DNA from: Gemmatimonadota bacterium
Lineage (GTDB): Bacteria; Gemmatimonadota; Gemmatimonadetes; Gemmatimonadales; Gemmatimonadaceae
Length of the DNA: 33,610 nucleotides
Reading direction: 5' to 3'
Assembly (NCBI GenBank): GCA_023249305.1
Contig: JAHFCU010000030.1
Location: 1-33,610 of the forward strand
The notes beneath the pieces were generated by a model that was not told the DNA's origin, ran no database searches, and saw nothing but the letters and a program-made list of their open reading frames with translations. The position numbers and the translations under genes are program-made. Positions 1-8,177 of the stretch are shown here, piece after piece; position 1 is the stretch's first letter; each line of letters opens with the position of its first letter.

Positions 1-404
1 GGGTTGGTGAGCTGCCGCGCGTGTAGGTCGGCGGCGCGCAGCAGCGGCGACGGATTGTTCGGACGCTCCGCTGCCACCTGCAGCCACGCCTCCACCGCCT
101 CGGCGAATTTGTCCTGCGCCTCGAGCGCCTGGATGTTCGAGTACTGCGGCGCGTAGCTGCCCTCCGCGTCCGGCAGGACGAACTGCTTGGCCATCGCCTC
201 ACTGCCCCGGAACACTCCGCGCATCAACGCACGACTCGCGAAGAACCCGATCGCACCGCCGACTGGCACGAGCAACCAGAGCGGCCCGCGGACCATGCCA
301 GCGATGCGCAGCAGCACCGTAAAGCCCGCGGAGATGACCGCCACGTACGACGCTTGGATGTTGCCGCTATGAACAGTCCGCAGGCTGCGGTTCTCGTGCG
401 TCAT
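1..404 (-). CDS. Small membrane protein of unknown function, 3' end outside the window
   Basis: The reading frame opens with ATG at 404-402 and runs off the left edge after 134 codons. Residues about 16-31 and 33-50 are hydrophobic and look like one or two membrane segments (they include [16 protein letters not shown] and [19 protein letters not shown]). The remainder is soluble, with an [15 protein letters not shown] stretch followed by E-R-P-N-N-P, which resembles a tetratricopeptide helix pair. I do not recognise a named family. No clear Shine-Dalgarno precedes the ATG, so the exact start is uncertain. It diverges from dtd with only 37 bp between the two starts, so the two promoters must overlap. 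Confidence 0.6.
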   Translation of the reverse strand, partial: MTHENRSLRTVHSGNIQASYVAVISAGFTVLLRIAGMVRGPLWLLVPVGGAIGFFASRALMRGVFRGSEAMAKQFVLPDAEGSYAPQYSNIQALEAQDKFAEAVEAWLQVAAERPNNPSPLLRAADLHARQLTN

Positions 405-441
405 GGAGCAAAAGCTACGATGGCGCGCTACCTTTCGCGCC

Positions 442-879
442 ATGCGAGTGCTACTGCAGCGCGTATCGCGCGCCGAGGTGCGCGTGGAAGGTCGCGTCAC
501 TGGCGCGATCAACCGTGGCTTTCTCCTGCTGGTCGGACTCACGCATACCGACACCGAGGACACGCTGACCTGGATGGCGGAGAAGATCAGCGGCCTGCGT
601 CTCTTTGCCGACGGCAAGGGCAAGATGAACCTCGCCCTTGACGAGGTCGCCGGCGCCGTGCTCGTCGTCAGCCAGTTCACGCTCTACGGCGACGCGCAGA
701 AAGGGCGCCGGCCCAGCTTCATTGATGCGGCGCGCCCCGAGCAGGCAATCCCGGTCTACGAGCGATTCGTCGCGCTCCTGCGCGAACGCGGCCTGCAGGT
801 CGAGACAGGGGAGTTCGGCGCGATGATGGACGTCGAACTCGTCAACGACGGCCCGGTAACGCTGTGGCTCGAGCGATGA
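442..879 (+). CDS. dtd: D-aminoacyl-tRNA deacylase
   Basis: This 145-residue protein matches the DTD family over its whole length. The enzyme hydrolyses D-amino acids (and glycine) mischarged on tRNA, protecting translation in the cytoplasm. Visible hallmarks are the start [13 protein letters not shown], the catalytic-pocket motif S-Q-F-T-L-Y-G-D at residues 77-84, and the Gly-cisPro motif N-D-G-P-V-T at 135-140. The start at 442 is chosen because homologues begin with this motif; an in-frame ATG at 403 would add 13 residues unlike the family. The stop codon overlaps the maf start (ATGA), so the two are probably translationally coupled. Confidence 0.95.
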   Translation: MRVLLQRVSRAEVRVEGRVTGAINRGFLLLVGLTHTDTEDTLTWMAEKISGLRLFADGKGKMNLALDEVAGAVLVVSQFTLYGDAQKGRRPSFIDAARPEQAIPVYERFVALLRERGLQVETGEFGAMMDVELVNDGPVTLWLER

Positions 880-1487
880 GCGCCCCGTTGCGCGTGATCC
901 TCGCATCGGCCTCACCTCGGCGGCGCGAGCTGCTGGCGCTGGTCGGCATCGCACACGAGGTGTGGCCGGCCGATGTAGACGAGTCAGTGCTGCCCGCCGA
1001 GGCGCCCGCGCCGCACACCGAACGCTTGGCGCGCGCGAAGGCGCATGCGCTGGCCGTGGCGCATCCGCACGCGGTGGTGATCGCCGCCGACACAATTGTC
1101 GTCGTGGATGACGACATCCTCGGCAAACCGCGCGACGAGGCGCACGCCGCGGAAATGCTGCGCCGTCTCGCGGGGCGGGAACATACCGTGTACACCGCCA
1201 TCGCGGTGGCGCGCGATGCGCGCACGGAGAGCGCCGTGGAAGCGGTGCGTGTGACATTCCGCCGGCTGACTGACGGTGAGATCGCCGCGTATATCGCGAC
1301 GCGCGAGCCCATGGATAAGGCCGGTGCGTACGGCATCCAGGGATACGGCGCCACAATTGTCGAGCGCGTGGACGGCGACTACTTCAGCGTGATGGGGCTT
1401 GGCCTGCGCCGGCTGGTCGAGCTGCTCGGGCGCGCCGGCGTGCGTTATGCGTTCGGCGCGGGCGTCACCGATGCCGTCAGGCAATAA
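876..1487 (+). CDS. maf: Maf-family nucleoside triphosphate pyrophosphatase
   Basis: This 203-residue protein belongs to the Maf/YhdE family, house-cleaning enzymes that hydrolyse non-canonical or excess nucleoside triphosphates to monophosphates. The N-terminal substrate loop S-A-S-P-R-R (residues 11-16), the A-A-D-T-I-V metal-site segment (70-75), the G-K-P-R-D motif and the [13 protein letters not shown] segment are all present. These resemble the dTTP/UTP-acting YhdE branch, but substrate cannot be fixed from sequence. ATG at 876 overlaps the dtd stop as ATGA; an upstream in-frame ATG at 864 is less likely. The 3' end overlaps the convergent nsrR gene by 11 bp. Confidence 0.92.
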   Translation: MSAPLRVILASASPRRRELLALVGIAHEVWPADVDESVLPAEAPAPHTERLARAKAHALAVAHPHAVVIAADTIVVVDDDILGKPRDEAHAAEMLRRLAGREHTVYTAIAVARDARTESAVEAVRVTFRRLTDGEIAAYIATREPMDKAGAYGIQGYGATIVERVDGDYFSVMGLGLRRLVELLGRAGVRYAFGAGVTDAVRQ

Positions 1488-1908
1488 GGAGCTTGACGAG
1501 CTTCTTCGGAGACTTGGTGAAGTCCTCGAGCGTGTAGCGGTCGAGCACCTCGAGGAACGCCTTGAGCGCCTCATCGAGCGCCGGCGCCAAACCGCACGAT
1601 GGAGCGATCGGGCACGAGTTCAGCTCGGGGTCGAAGCATTCAACGAGGCGGAAGTTCTCCTCCGTCTTTCGGATCACCGCGCCGATGTTGACCTTCGACG
1701 GTTCGACGACAAGGCGCACGCCGCCGCCGCGCCCACGCATGGTCTCCACGTAGCCGAGGTGCGCGAGGCGCTGGACGACCTTCACCAGATGGTCCTCGGA
1801 GAGCGCCATACGCCGCGCGATCGTGCCGACCGTCTCGGTGTTCCCCGGATGGAGGGCGAGATACGTCAGGCAGCGAAGGGCGTTGTCGGTGAACCGTGTG
1901 AGATGCAT
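1477..1908 (-). CDS. nsrR: Rrf2-family Fe-S transcriptional regulator, NsrR type
   Basis: This 143-residue protein has an N-terminal winged helix-turn-helix (about residues 1-70, including ARRMALSEDHLVKVVQRLA) and the Rrf2 C-terminal cysteine cluster. Cys91, Cys99 and Cys105 plus Asp8 correspond to the reported [4Fe-4S] ligands of Streptomyces NsrR (Asp8 and three cysteines). NsrR senses nitric oxide through loss of the cluster and derepresses its targets. The C-terminal D-R-Y-T-L-E-D-F segment is also NsrR-like. The gene diverges from nosZ across 243 bp containing a 23-bp dyad resembling an NsrR site, so control of nosZ and of itself is likely. IscR is the main alternative, but the flanking genes and the Asp8 position favour NsrR. 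Confidence 0.88.
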   Translation of the reverse strand: MHLTRFTDNALRCLTYLALHPGNTETVGTIARRMALSEDHLVKVVQRLAHLGYVETMRGRGGGVRLVVEPSKVNIGAVIRKTEENFRLVECFDPELNSCPIAPSCGLAPALDEALKAFLEVLDRYTLEDFTKSPKKLVKLLIA

Positions 1909-2026
1909 ACGGAAGCGGCCTCAGCGGGTCGGAAAGACGCGGGAAGGATACCGGAATGCGCGCAGGGCTTGGATCGGATTTCTTCCCGACAGTTGAGCGG
2001 GCGAATCCTCACAGAAATTGCGGACC

Positions 2027-2055
2027 TTGCCTGACTTCCAAGTGGAATATAACAT
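2027..2055 (+). promoter_or_regulatory. Candidate sigma70-type promoter for nosZ
   Basis: TTGCCT at 2027-2032 (-35) and TAACAT at 2050-2055 (-10) are separated by exactly 17 bp; each hexamer matches the consensus at four of six positions. The -10 lies inside the 23-bp dyad. The transcript would start near 2062, leaving a leader of about 90 nt before the nosZ ATG. Confidence 0.45.
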
Positions 2056-2062
2056 ACCACTT
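2040..2062. promoter_or_regulatory. Candidate NsrR operator, 23-bp imperfect dyad
   Basis: The 23 bp begin AAGTGG and end CCACTT, with partial symmetry continuing inward around a central base at 2051. The 11-1-11 geometry is that of enterobacterial NsrR sites, and each arm agrees with the E. coli-type consensus at 7 of 11 positions by my alignment. It overlaps the candidate -10 elements of both nosZ and nsrR, as expected for a repressor and autoregulator. Binding is inferred. Confidence 0.6.
2046..2054 (-). promoter_or_regulatory. Candidate extended -10 element for nsrR
   Basis: Read on the minus strand, 2054-2046 is TG-T-TATATT, an extended -10 motif that also lies inside the dyad. No good -35 is visible upstream, as is usual for extended -10 promoters. 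If real, the nsrR and nosZ promoters are back to back under one operator. Confidence 0.35.
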
Positions 2063-2151
2063 TACTGGCGGTGTAGGTTATTCCCCATCAAGGCGCCCTA
2101 AACGTCGCTGTGCGTCGGGCTCGTCTCCCCTCTCGTCCCTCGAGGCACCAC

Positions 2152-4164
2152 ATGGCCACCTTCCCCAAGTTCCGCAATTTCGTCGGCGCCGGCGTCCTCG
2201 CATCGGCGGTTCTGCTCGCCTTCGCCTGCGCCAGGCGCCCGTCCAGCGGTGGATTGCTGAGCGCCGACGCCGCACAGCGGGTCTACGTCGCTCCCGGGCA
2301 GTACGACGAGTTCTACGCCTTCATGTCTGGCGGCTTCAACGGCCAGATCGGCGTCTACGGTCTGCCCTCCGGCCGCCGCCTGAAGACCATCCCGGTTTTC
2401 TCGCAGTATCCCGAGAACGGCTACGGCTACAGCGAAGAGACGAAGCCGATGCTGAACACGAGCTACGGTTTCATCCCATGGGACGACACGCACCATCCGG
2501 CGCTGTCACAGACTAATGGCGAGGATGACGGCCGCTGGCTGTTCATCAACGCCAACAACACACCGCGCATCGCGCGGATTGACCTCACGCGCTTCGAGAC
2601 CGACGAGATCCTCGAGATTCCGAACGCCGGCGGCAATCACGGCTCGCCGTTCATGACGTCGAACAGCGAGTATGTCGTGTCGGCTACGCGCTTCAGCGTG
2701 CCCGTGCCCAACACCGACGTGCCGATCTCGTCCTTCAAGAAGAACTTCCGCGGACAGATCTCCTTCATCCGCGCCGACCAACCGGGGAAGATGCGCGTCG
2801 AGTTCCAGATGCTCATGCCCGGCTTCAACTACGACCTCGCGCGCGCCGGCAAGGGAAAGAGCGAGGGCTGGTTCTTCTTCTCGATGTACAACACGGAGCA
2901 GGCCAACTCGCTGCTCGAGGTCAACGCCTCGCAGCACGACAAGGACTTCGTGGCCGCGGTAAACTGGAAGGCGATCGAGGGCTGCGCGAAGAGTGGCAAG
3001 GTCAAGAACACCACCGCGTCGTACTCACACAACTTCACTGACGAGTTCACCCGCCAGGCGAAGAGCGAGACCATCACCTCCGTGCCACAGTTCGAGGCCA
3101 AGGATTGCCCAGGGGCGGTCTATTTCATGCCGACGCCCAAGTCGCCCCACGGCGCCGACGTGGACCCGACGGGTGAGTACATCGCCGCGGGCGGCAAGCT
3201 GGCGTCTGTCATCCCCGTGCACTCGTTCACCAAGCTGCTCAAGGCCATCGAGGACAAGGCGTACGAAGGCGAGATCGAAGGCATCCCGGTCCTGAAGTAT
3301 GAGGCGACGCTTGCCGGCGAGGTCAAGAACCCCGGCCTCGGCCCCCTGCACACCGAGTTCGACGGCAAAGGCTACGCGTACACGTCGTTCTTCATCTCGT
3401 CCGAAGTCGTGAAGTGGAAGCTGGGCACCTGGGAAGTGGTGGACCGCGTGCCGACGTACTACTCGATCGGCCACCTGATGATCCCGGGCGGCGGCACGAT
3501 GAAGCCGACGCCGAAGTACCTCGTCGCGATGAACAAGATTACGAAGGACCGCTACTTGCCCACCGGCCCCGAGCTCACGCAGAGCGCGCAGCTCTACGAC
3601 ATCACCGGCGACAAGATGAAGCTTCTGCTCGACTTCCCCACCGAGGGCGAGCCGCACTACGCGCAGGCGATCCTCGCGTCGAAGATCAAGGACCGCCAAG
3701 TGAAGTTCTACAAGCTGGCGGACAGCAAGGCGCCGATGGTCACCCGCTCCGAAAAGGAGACGGGCCTCAGCCGCGAGGGAAAAAAAGTCCACGTCCGGAT
3801 GACCGCGATTCGCTCGCACTTCTCGCCTGACAACATCGAAGGCGTGCAGGTAGGCGACACGGTGCTGTTCCACGTCACCAACCTCGAGCAGGACTGGGAT
3901 GTGCCGCACGGCTTCGCGATCATGGGCGCGCAGAACGGCGAACTGCTGATCATGCCGGGTGAGACGCGCACGCTCTCATGGGTGCCGCGCAAGCCGGGTG
4001 TCTATCCGATGTACTGCACCGACTTCTGCTCGGCGCTGCACCAGGAGATGCAGGGGTACGTCCGCGTGTCGGCGCCCGGCAGCAACGTGGCGCTCAGCGG
4101 TGTCACGTCGAAGGGTCCGCAGCCGGCCGCCAAGGCGGAAGCGGCGTCAAAGAAGAAGCAGTAG
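2152..4164 (+). CDS. nosZ: Nitrous oxide reductase, clade II (Sec/lipoprotein-type)
   Basis: NosZ reduces N2O to N2 in the periplasm with a CuA electron-entry site and a CuZ catalytic cluster. This copy has 670 residues. The CuA motif C-T-D-F-C-S-A-L-H-Q-E-M is at 622-633, with the further ligand His586 in DVPHGF. Histidines matching CuZ ligands are His114-His115 (DTHHPALS), His163 (GGNHGSPF), His333 (SPHGAD), His400 (GPLHTEFDG) and His441 (SIGHL); His293 is a tentative seventh. The N-terminus has no twin-arginine motif. It is a Sec signal ending in L-L-A-F-A-C, so the protein may be a lipoprotein. Absence of Tat targeting, together with the gene order, marks clade II. The start at 2152 has GAGG 6 bp upstream (2142-2145); an ATG at 2110 is in frame but lacks support. 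Confidence 0.97.
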   Translation: MATFPKFRNFVGAGVLASAVLLAFACARRPSSGGLLSADAAQRVYVAPGQYDEFYAFMSGGFNGQIGVYGLPSGRRLKTIPVFSQYPENGYGYSEETKPMLNTSYGFIPWDDTHHPALSQTNGEDDGRWLFINANNTPRIARIDLTRFETDEILEIPNAGGNHGSPFMTSNSEYVVSATRFSVPVPNTDVPISSFKKNFRGQISFIRADQPGKMRVEFQMLMPGFNYDLARAGKGKSEGWFFFSMYNTEQANSLLEVNASQHDKDFVAAVNWKAIEGCAKSGKVKNTTASYSHNFTDEFTRQAKSETITSVPQFEAKDCPGAVYFMPTPKSPHGADVDPTGEYIAAGGKLASVIPVHSFTKLLKAIEDKAYEGEIEGIPVLKYEATLAGEVKNPGLGPLHTEFDGKGYAYTSFFISSEVVKWKLGTWEVVDRVPTYYSIGHLMIPGGGTMKPTPKYLVAMNKITKDRYLPTGPELTQSAQLYDITGDKMKLLLDFPTEGEPHYAQAILASKIKDRQVKFYKLADSKAPMVTRSEKETGLSREGKKVHVRMTAIRSHFSPDNIEGVQVGDTVLFHVTNLEQDWDVPHGFAIMGAQNGELLIMPGETRTLSWVPRKPGVYPMYCTDFCSALHQEMQGYVRVSAPGSNVALSGVTSKGPQPAAKAEAASKKKQ

Positions 4165-4182
4165 CCGCAGCGACCGAGGGCG

Positions 4183-4220
4183 GCGGCGGTCCCGTCGCCG
4201 TCCCCCGCGGTCACCGCCGC
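4183..4220 (+). other. Inverted repeat between nosZ and the next gene
   Basis: GCGGCGGT (4183-4190) pairs with ACCGCCGC (4213-4220) around a 22-nt loop in the 96-bp gap after nosZ. There is no U-tract. It could protect the nosZ message or reduce downstream transcription, but GC-rich DNA makes such pairings common. Confidence 0.25.
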
Positions 4221-4260
4221 GAACGCGTCACGCATCGCCGTCTCCCCACGAGAGAGTTCC

Positions 4261-4857
4261 GTGCCAAGGTCCGCCCGCCTACTTGTTGCTGTCGCCGCGC
4301 TCCTGATGTGCGCCGGCTTCGTGCTGCCGCTCTGGCGCGTGGACCTCGTTGCCCCGCAGTACCCGGAGGGACTCGGGATGCTCATCCGGGTCAACACCGT
4401 CGTCGGAGTGAAAGAGCAGGACCTCAACAGCATCAACAACCTGAACCATTACATCGGCATGAAGCGCATCGAGCCCGATTCGATTCCGGAGCTGCGCTAC
4501 ATGCCGGCAATCCTCGGCGTCCTTGTCGTCTCCGCGCTGGGTGTCGCGGCGATCGGCAAGCGTGGCGTGCTCTACGCATGGAGCGTAGTGTTGGCGGCCG
4601 TGCTGGGGGCAGGTCTCTACGACTACTGGAAGTGGGGATACGCGTACGGCCACGAGCTTGATGCGGAGACGGCCATCATCAAGATCGAGGGCATGACGTA
4701 CCAGCCGCCGCTCATCGGTTCCAAGCAGTTGCTCAACTTCACCGCCACATCCTGGCCCGCCTCGGGGGGCTGGGCGCTTGTCATCGCCACGGTGCTCGTT
4801 GGTGTGGCCATCTGGCACTCCGCGCGACGAGCTTCCCCGACAGCCCACGCCGGCTAG
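4261..4857 (+). CDS. Membrane protein of the nos cluster, function unknown
   Basis: This 198-residue protein has four predicted membrane segments at about 6-26, 80-99, 103-121 and 170-187. A periplasmic-looking loop lies between the first and second, and another between the third and fourth. The first loop contains a distinctive segment with G-L-G-M-L-I-R-V-N-T-V-V-G (37-49) and I-N-N-L-N-H-Y-I-G-M (58-67). I recall related proteins between nosZ and nosL in other clade II clusters, but could not check this. The His and Met residues of NHYIGM could bind copper, which is speculation. The start is GTG at 4261 with GAGAGAG upstream. Its position between nosZ and the copper chaperone suggests a role in NosZ maturation or electron supply. 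Confidence 0.8.
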   Translation: MPRSARLLVAVAALLMCAGFVLPLWRVDLVAPQYPEGLGMLIRVNTVVGVKEQDLNSINNLNHYIGMKRIEPDSIPELRYMPAILGVLVVSALGVAAIGKRGVLYAWSVVLAAVLGAGLYDYWKWGYAYGHELDAETAIIKIEGMTYQPPLIGSKQLLNFTATSWPASGGWALVIATVLVGVAIWHSARRASPTAHAG

Positions 4858-4879
4858 CTCCTCTCCACCTCTCAGACCC

Positions 4880-5338
4880 ATGCGACCCGTCCCCCCTCGT
4901 CGCTTCGTCCTTCTCGCGCTGGCGCTGCTGGCTGCCGCGTGCCGCGCACGCAAGCCCGAGCCGATCGCCCTCAACGAAGATCAGTGCGACTACTGTCGCA
5001 TGACCATCGCCGACGCGCGCTTCGGCGGCGAAGCGGTGCTGCCGACCGGACGCGTGAAGAAGTTCGACTCCGCGGCATGCCTGCTGTCGTGGGTTCGCGC
5101 CACGCCGCCCAACAACCGCGGCGCGCTGTACGTGATCGACCTGCAGCATCCGGGCACGTTCGTGCCTGCCGAGACCGCGGGTTTCCTCAGAGATGCAGTC
5201 TTGAAGAGCCCGATGGGCGGCTCGCTCCTTGGCTTTGCTGACGTTGCGCGCGCCGAGGAACAGCGCACGATGCTCGGCGGCCGAGTGATGACGTGGACGG
5301 ACGTGCTCGCGGACACGGCGGGGACGGCGCATCCATGA
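4880..5338 (+). CDS. nosL: NosL-type copper-binding lipoprotein
   Basis: This 152-residue protein has a lipoprotein signal, with L-L-A-A-A-C placing the lipidated cysteine at residue 21. It also has the NosL copper motif C-D-Y-C-R-M at 36-41, followed by A-R-F-G-G-E-A and V-K-K-F-D-S-A-A-C-L. NosL binds Cu(I) and supplies it for NosZ metal-centre assembly at the outer face of the cytoplasmic membrane. ATG at 4880 is chosen because it opens directly into a signal peptide; an in-frame GTG at 4778 would overlap the preceding gene by 80 bp. The stop overlaps the nosD start as ATGA. Confidence 0.9.
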   Translation: MRPVPPRRFVLLALALLAAACRARKPEPIALNEDQCDYCRMTIADARFGGEAVLPTGRVKKFDSAACLLSWVRATPPNNRGALYVIDLQHPGTFVPAETAGFLRDAVLKSPMGGSLLGFADVARAEEQRTMLGGRVMTWTDVLADTAGTAHP

Positions 5339-6579
5339 CGCGACGCACCAACTGCGGACTCCTTGCGCTCATGGTGAGCGTCGCTGCGCCGGCGCGCGCC
5401 GCCGATCTCACCGTGGGTGCGGGCGGCCAGTTCGCGTCGATCAGCGCCGCGCTTGCGGCGGCGCGGCCGGGCGACCGCGTGATCGTGCGTGCGGGGATGT
5501 ATCGCGAGCAGACGCTCGTGATTCGCACGCCGCGCCTCACCCTCGAAGGGCAGGGCTGGCCCGTGCTCGACGGTCAGGGCGAGCGCGAGGTGCTCGTTAT
5601 CGCGGCTGACGATGTAACCGTCCGCGGGCTCGTCGCGATGAACACGGGTGTGTCGAACCTCGAGGATCGCGCGGGAATCCGGGCGCGCGACGTGCGCGGC
5701 TGCGTCATCGAGGGCAACCGGCTCCGCGACAACCTGTGGGGCATCTACCTGCAGCGTTCAGCCGGCTGCGTGGTGCGCGACAACGACATTGAGGCGCACG
5801 GTGCACGGCAGACCGAGAGCGGCAACGGCATTCACCTGTGGTACTCGTCGGGAGCGCGCGTCGAACGCAATCACGTACGCGGCCACCGCGACGGCATCTA
5901 CTTCGAGTTCTCCCCGCACGGCATCACGCGCGACAACGTGAGCGAACGCAGCCAGCGCTACGGGCTGCACTTCATGTTCAGCGACTCCTGCCGATACGAG
6001 CACAACATGTTCCGCGACAACAACTCCGGCGTGGCGGTCATGTACAGCCGCGGCGTCGTGATCGCGGAGAACCGCTTCGAGCGGTCGTGGGGGAGCGCCG
6101 CGTACGGGCTGCTCCTGAAGGACATCATGGGCGGCGCGATCACGAACAACACGTTCCTGCGCAACTCGACGGGACTGTTTGTCGAAGGTTCGTCACGCCT
6201 CCAGGTGACCGGCAACGTCTTCACGCAGAACGGCTGGGCGGCCAAGGTGCTCGCCGACGCCGACGAAAACGTATTTAGCGGCAACGAGTTCTCGGGCAAC
6301 GCGTTCGACGTCACCACCAACTCGCGTAGCGCCAACTCGACCTTCGACGGCAACTGGTGGGATGAGTACGCGGGCTTCGACCTGAATCGCGACGGTGTCG
6401 GTGACACCTCGTTCCATCCGGTGCGCCTGTTCGCGCTCGTCGTCGAACAGCACCCGGCGGCGCTGCTGCTCCTGCGCAGCCCGCTCGTTTCGATCCTCGA
6501 TGCGGCCGAGCGGGTGCTTCCCGTGCTGACGCCGGAGGCGCTCGTGGACCACCATCCCCTCATGCGTCCCCCGCGATGA
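5335..6579 (+). CDS. nosD: NosD periplasmic copper-processing protein
   Basis: This 414-residue protein has a signal peptide ending near A-P-A-R-A-A-D and then a right-handed parallel beta-helix built of repeated turns such as G-C-V-I-E-G-N-R-L and G-C-V-V-R-D-N-D-I (CASH/PbH1-type repeats). NosD works with the NosFY ABC transporter in assembling the CuZ centre of NosZ. The highly regular N-x-F and G-I-Y/H motifs extend to about residue 330, and C-terminal helices follow. ATG at 5335 overlaps the nosL stop (ATGA), and the stop overlaps nosF in the same way, so nosL, D, F and Y form a tightly coupled set. Confidence 0.92.
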   Translation: MTRRTNCGLLALMVSVAAPARAADLTVGAGGQFASISAALAAARPGDRVIVRAGMYREQTLVIRTPRLTLEGQGWPVLDGQGEREVLVIAADDVTVRGLVAMNTGVSNLEDRAGIRARDVRGCVIEGNRLRDNLWGIYLQRSAGCVVRDNDIEAHGARQTESGNGIHLWYSSGARVERNHVRGHRDGIYFEFSPHGITRDNVSERSQRYGLHFMFSDSCRYEHNMFRDNNSGVAVMYSRGVVIAENRFERSWGSAAYGLLLKDIMGGAITNNTFLRNSTGLFVEGSSRLQVTGNVFTQNGWAAKVLADADENVFSGNEFSGNAFDVTTNSRSANSTFDGNWWDEYAGFDLNRDGVGDTSFHPVRLFALVVEQHPAALLLLRSPLVSILDAAERVLPVLTPEALVDHHPLMRPPR

Positions 6580-7361
6580 TCACTCTCGGCACCATTCACA
6601 AGCGCTTCGGCGCGCTGGGAGTCCTCGAGGACGTCTCGCTCGCGGTGCGCTCGGGCGCCGTGACGGCGCTCGTGGGCCCGAATGCGTCCGGCAAGACGAC
6701 GCTCATCAAGATCATCCTCGGCCTCACGCGCGCGGATGTGGGTACCCTGCACGTCGACGGCCGGTCGGCCGATGAAGCCGGCGCATACCGCCGCGCGATC
6801 GGCTACATGCCGCAGGCCGCGCATTTCCCGCCCAACCTGCGCGTCGGCGACGTGCTCGATCTCGTCGCCCAACTGCGGCCCGGCGAGACGAGGGACGACG
6901 ATCTGGCGCAGGCGTTCGAGATGGACGCCATTCGCGACAAGTTCGTCGGGACGCTGTCGGGCGGCACCAAGCAGAAGGTGAATGCGGTCGTCGCGTTCAT
7001 GTTCCGTCCGGCGCTGCTCATCCTCGACGAGCCGACCGCCGGCCTCGATCCGCTGGCCGCCAACGTGCTCAAGGAGAAGATCCGCGCGGTGCGGCGCGAA
7101 GGGCGGTCGGTGCTGGTGACGTCGCACATCCTCGCGGAGTTGGAGTCGCTGGCCGACGATGTCGCGTTCCTCTGCGATGGCCGCCTGCGCTTCACCGGGT
7201 CCGTAGCTGACTTGCTCAATCGCACGCGCGCGCGCTCGCTTGAGGACGCGATCGCAGCGCTGATGCGCACCGAGCGCGCAACACATCGTGACGCCGTCGG
7301 CACGGAAGGCGCCGTGGCGGTGCCGCCGTGGTTCGTGCCGCAGCCCAAGGGGGTTGCATGA
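6576..7361 (+). CDS. nosF: NosF ABC transporter ATPase subunit
   Basis: This 261-residue ABC ATPase has Walker A G-P-N-A-S-G-K-T (34-41), signature L-S-G-G-T-K-Q-K (127-134), Walker B L-L-I-L-D-E-P (147-153) and an H-loop T-S-H-I-L near 183. NosF powers the NosDFY complex required for CuZ assembly in NosZ. The assignment rests on its place between nosD and nosY, since the ATPase alone would only be called an ABC subunit. Start and stop both overlap the neighbouring genes by 4 bp. Confidence 0.92.
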   Translation: MITLGTIHKRFGALGVLEDVSLAVRSGAVTALVGPNASGKTTLIKIILGLTRADVGTLHVDGRSADEAGAYRRAIGYMPQAAHFPPNLRVGDVLDLVAQLRPGETRDDDLAQAFEMDAIRDKFVGTLSGGTKQKVNAVVAFMFRPALLILDEPTAGLDPLAANVLKEKIRAVRREGRSVLVTSHILAELESLADDVAFLCDGRLRFTGSVADLLNRTRARSLEDAIAALMRTERATHRDAVGTEGAVAVPPWFVPQPKGVA

Positions 7362-8146
7362 ACGTCGTTGCCCTCGTCCTGCAGGCCGGCCTGCGCGATC
7401 TCTCGCGCAACCGCTGGATCGTCGCCTACGCGCTCTGTTTCCTGGCGATCGCCGAAGGGCTCTTCTGGTTCGGCGGCACTGGTCCACAGGTGCTGCTCAG
7501 CCTACTCAACCTCGTCCTGCTCGTCGTGCCGCTTGTCTCGCTCGTCTTCGGCACGGTTCACGTATACGCATCGCGCGAGTTTGTCGAGTTACTGCTCGCG
7601 CAGCCCGTTCCACGCCGCCAGCTGTTCGCCGGGCTGTATCTCGGGCTCGCGCTGCCGCTCGCCGGCGCGTTCGTTCTCGGCGCGGGCATTCCGTTCGTCG
7701 CGCATGCGCGCGACGGTGCAACGGTCGGCGGCGTGGCCGCGCTGCTCTGCGCCGGCGTGGGTTTGTCGCTCGCCTTCTCGGCCATCGCCACGTGGATCGC
7801 GCTGTACACCGACGACCGGCTCAAGGGCGTCGGACTTGCGCTGGGCGCGTGGCTTGCGACCACGGTGGTGTACGACGGACTCGTGCTCGGCGCATCGGCC
7901 GCCTTCGGTGACTATCCACTCGAACGGCCTCTGCTCGCGCTCATGCTGACCAATCCGGTGGACGTCGCGCGCGTGCTCGTCATTACGCAACTTGATGTAT
8001 CGGCCCTGATGGGCTACACCGGGGCCCTGTTCCAGCACACCTTTGGCACGCCCGTCGGCACCGGCATCGCCGCGGCCGCGCTGCTGGCTTGGTGTGTCAT
8101 CCCGCTCGGCCTCGCCGGGCACCGTTTCCTTCGTCGCGACTTCTAG
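7358..8146 (+). CDS. nosY: NosY ABC transporter permease subunit
   Basis: This 262-residue integral membrane protein has about six hydrophobic segments, beginning around residues 19-38 after an N-terminal amphipathic stretch (GLRDLSRNRW). It ends with L-G-L-A-G-H-R-F-L-R-R-D-F, typical of ABC-2-type permeases. As the partner of NosF it should form the membrane part of NosDFY, which supports copper-sulfur centre formation in NosZ. ATG at 7358 overlaps the nosF stop as ATGA; the alternative GTG at 7328 lies deeper inside nosF and is rejected. Confidence 0.9.
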   Translation: MNVVALVLQAGLRDLSRNRWIVAYALCFLAIAEGLFWFGGTGPQVLLSLLNLVLLVVPLVSLVFGTVHVYASREFVELLLAQPVPRRQLFAGLYLGLALPLAGAFVLGAGIPFVAHARDGATVGGVAALLCAGVGLSLAFSAIATWIALYTDDRLKGVGLALGAWLATTVVYDGLVLGASAAFGDYPLERPLLALMLTNPVDVARVLVITQLDVSALMGYTGALFQHTFGTPVGTGIAAAALLAWCVIPLGLAGHRFLRRDF

Positions 8147-8177
8147 TCGCCTTCCCTGAAGCCTTCAGGAGTTCTGC

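Noticed and set aside
2110..2152. Upstream ATG at 2110 for nosZ, giving an N-terminal R-R that might suggest Tat export
   Set aside because: The R-R is not in a twin-arginine consensus with a following hydrophobic core at the right place, no ribosome binding site precedes it, and the ATG at 2152 has GAGG and opens directly into a lipoprotein signal.
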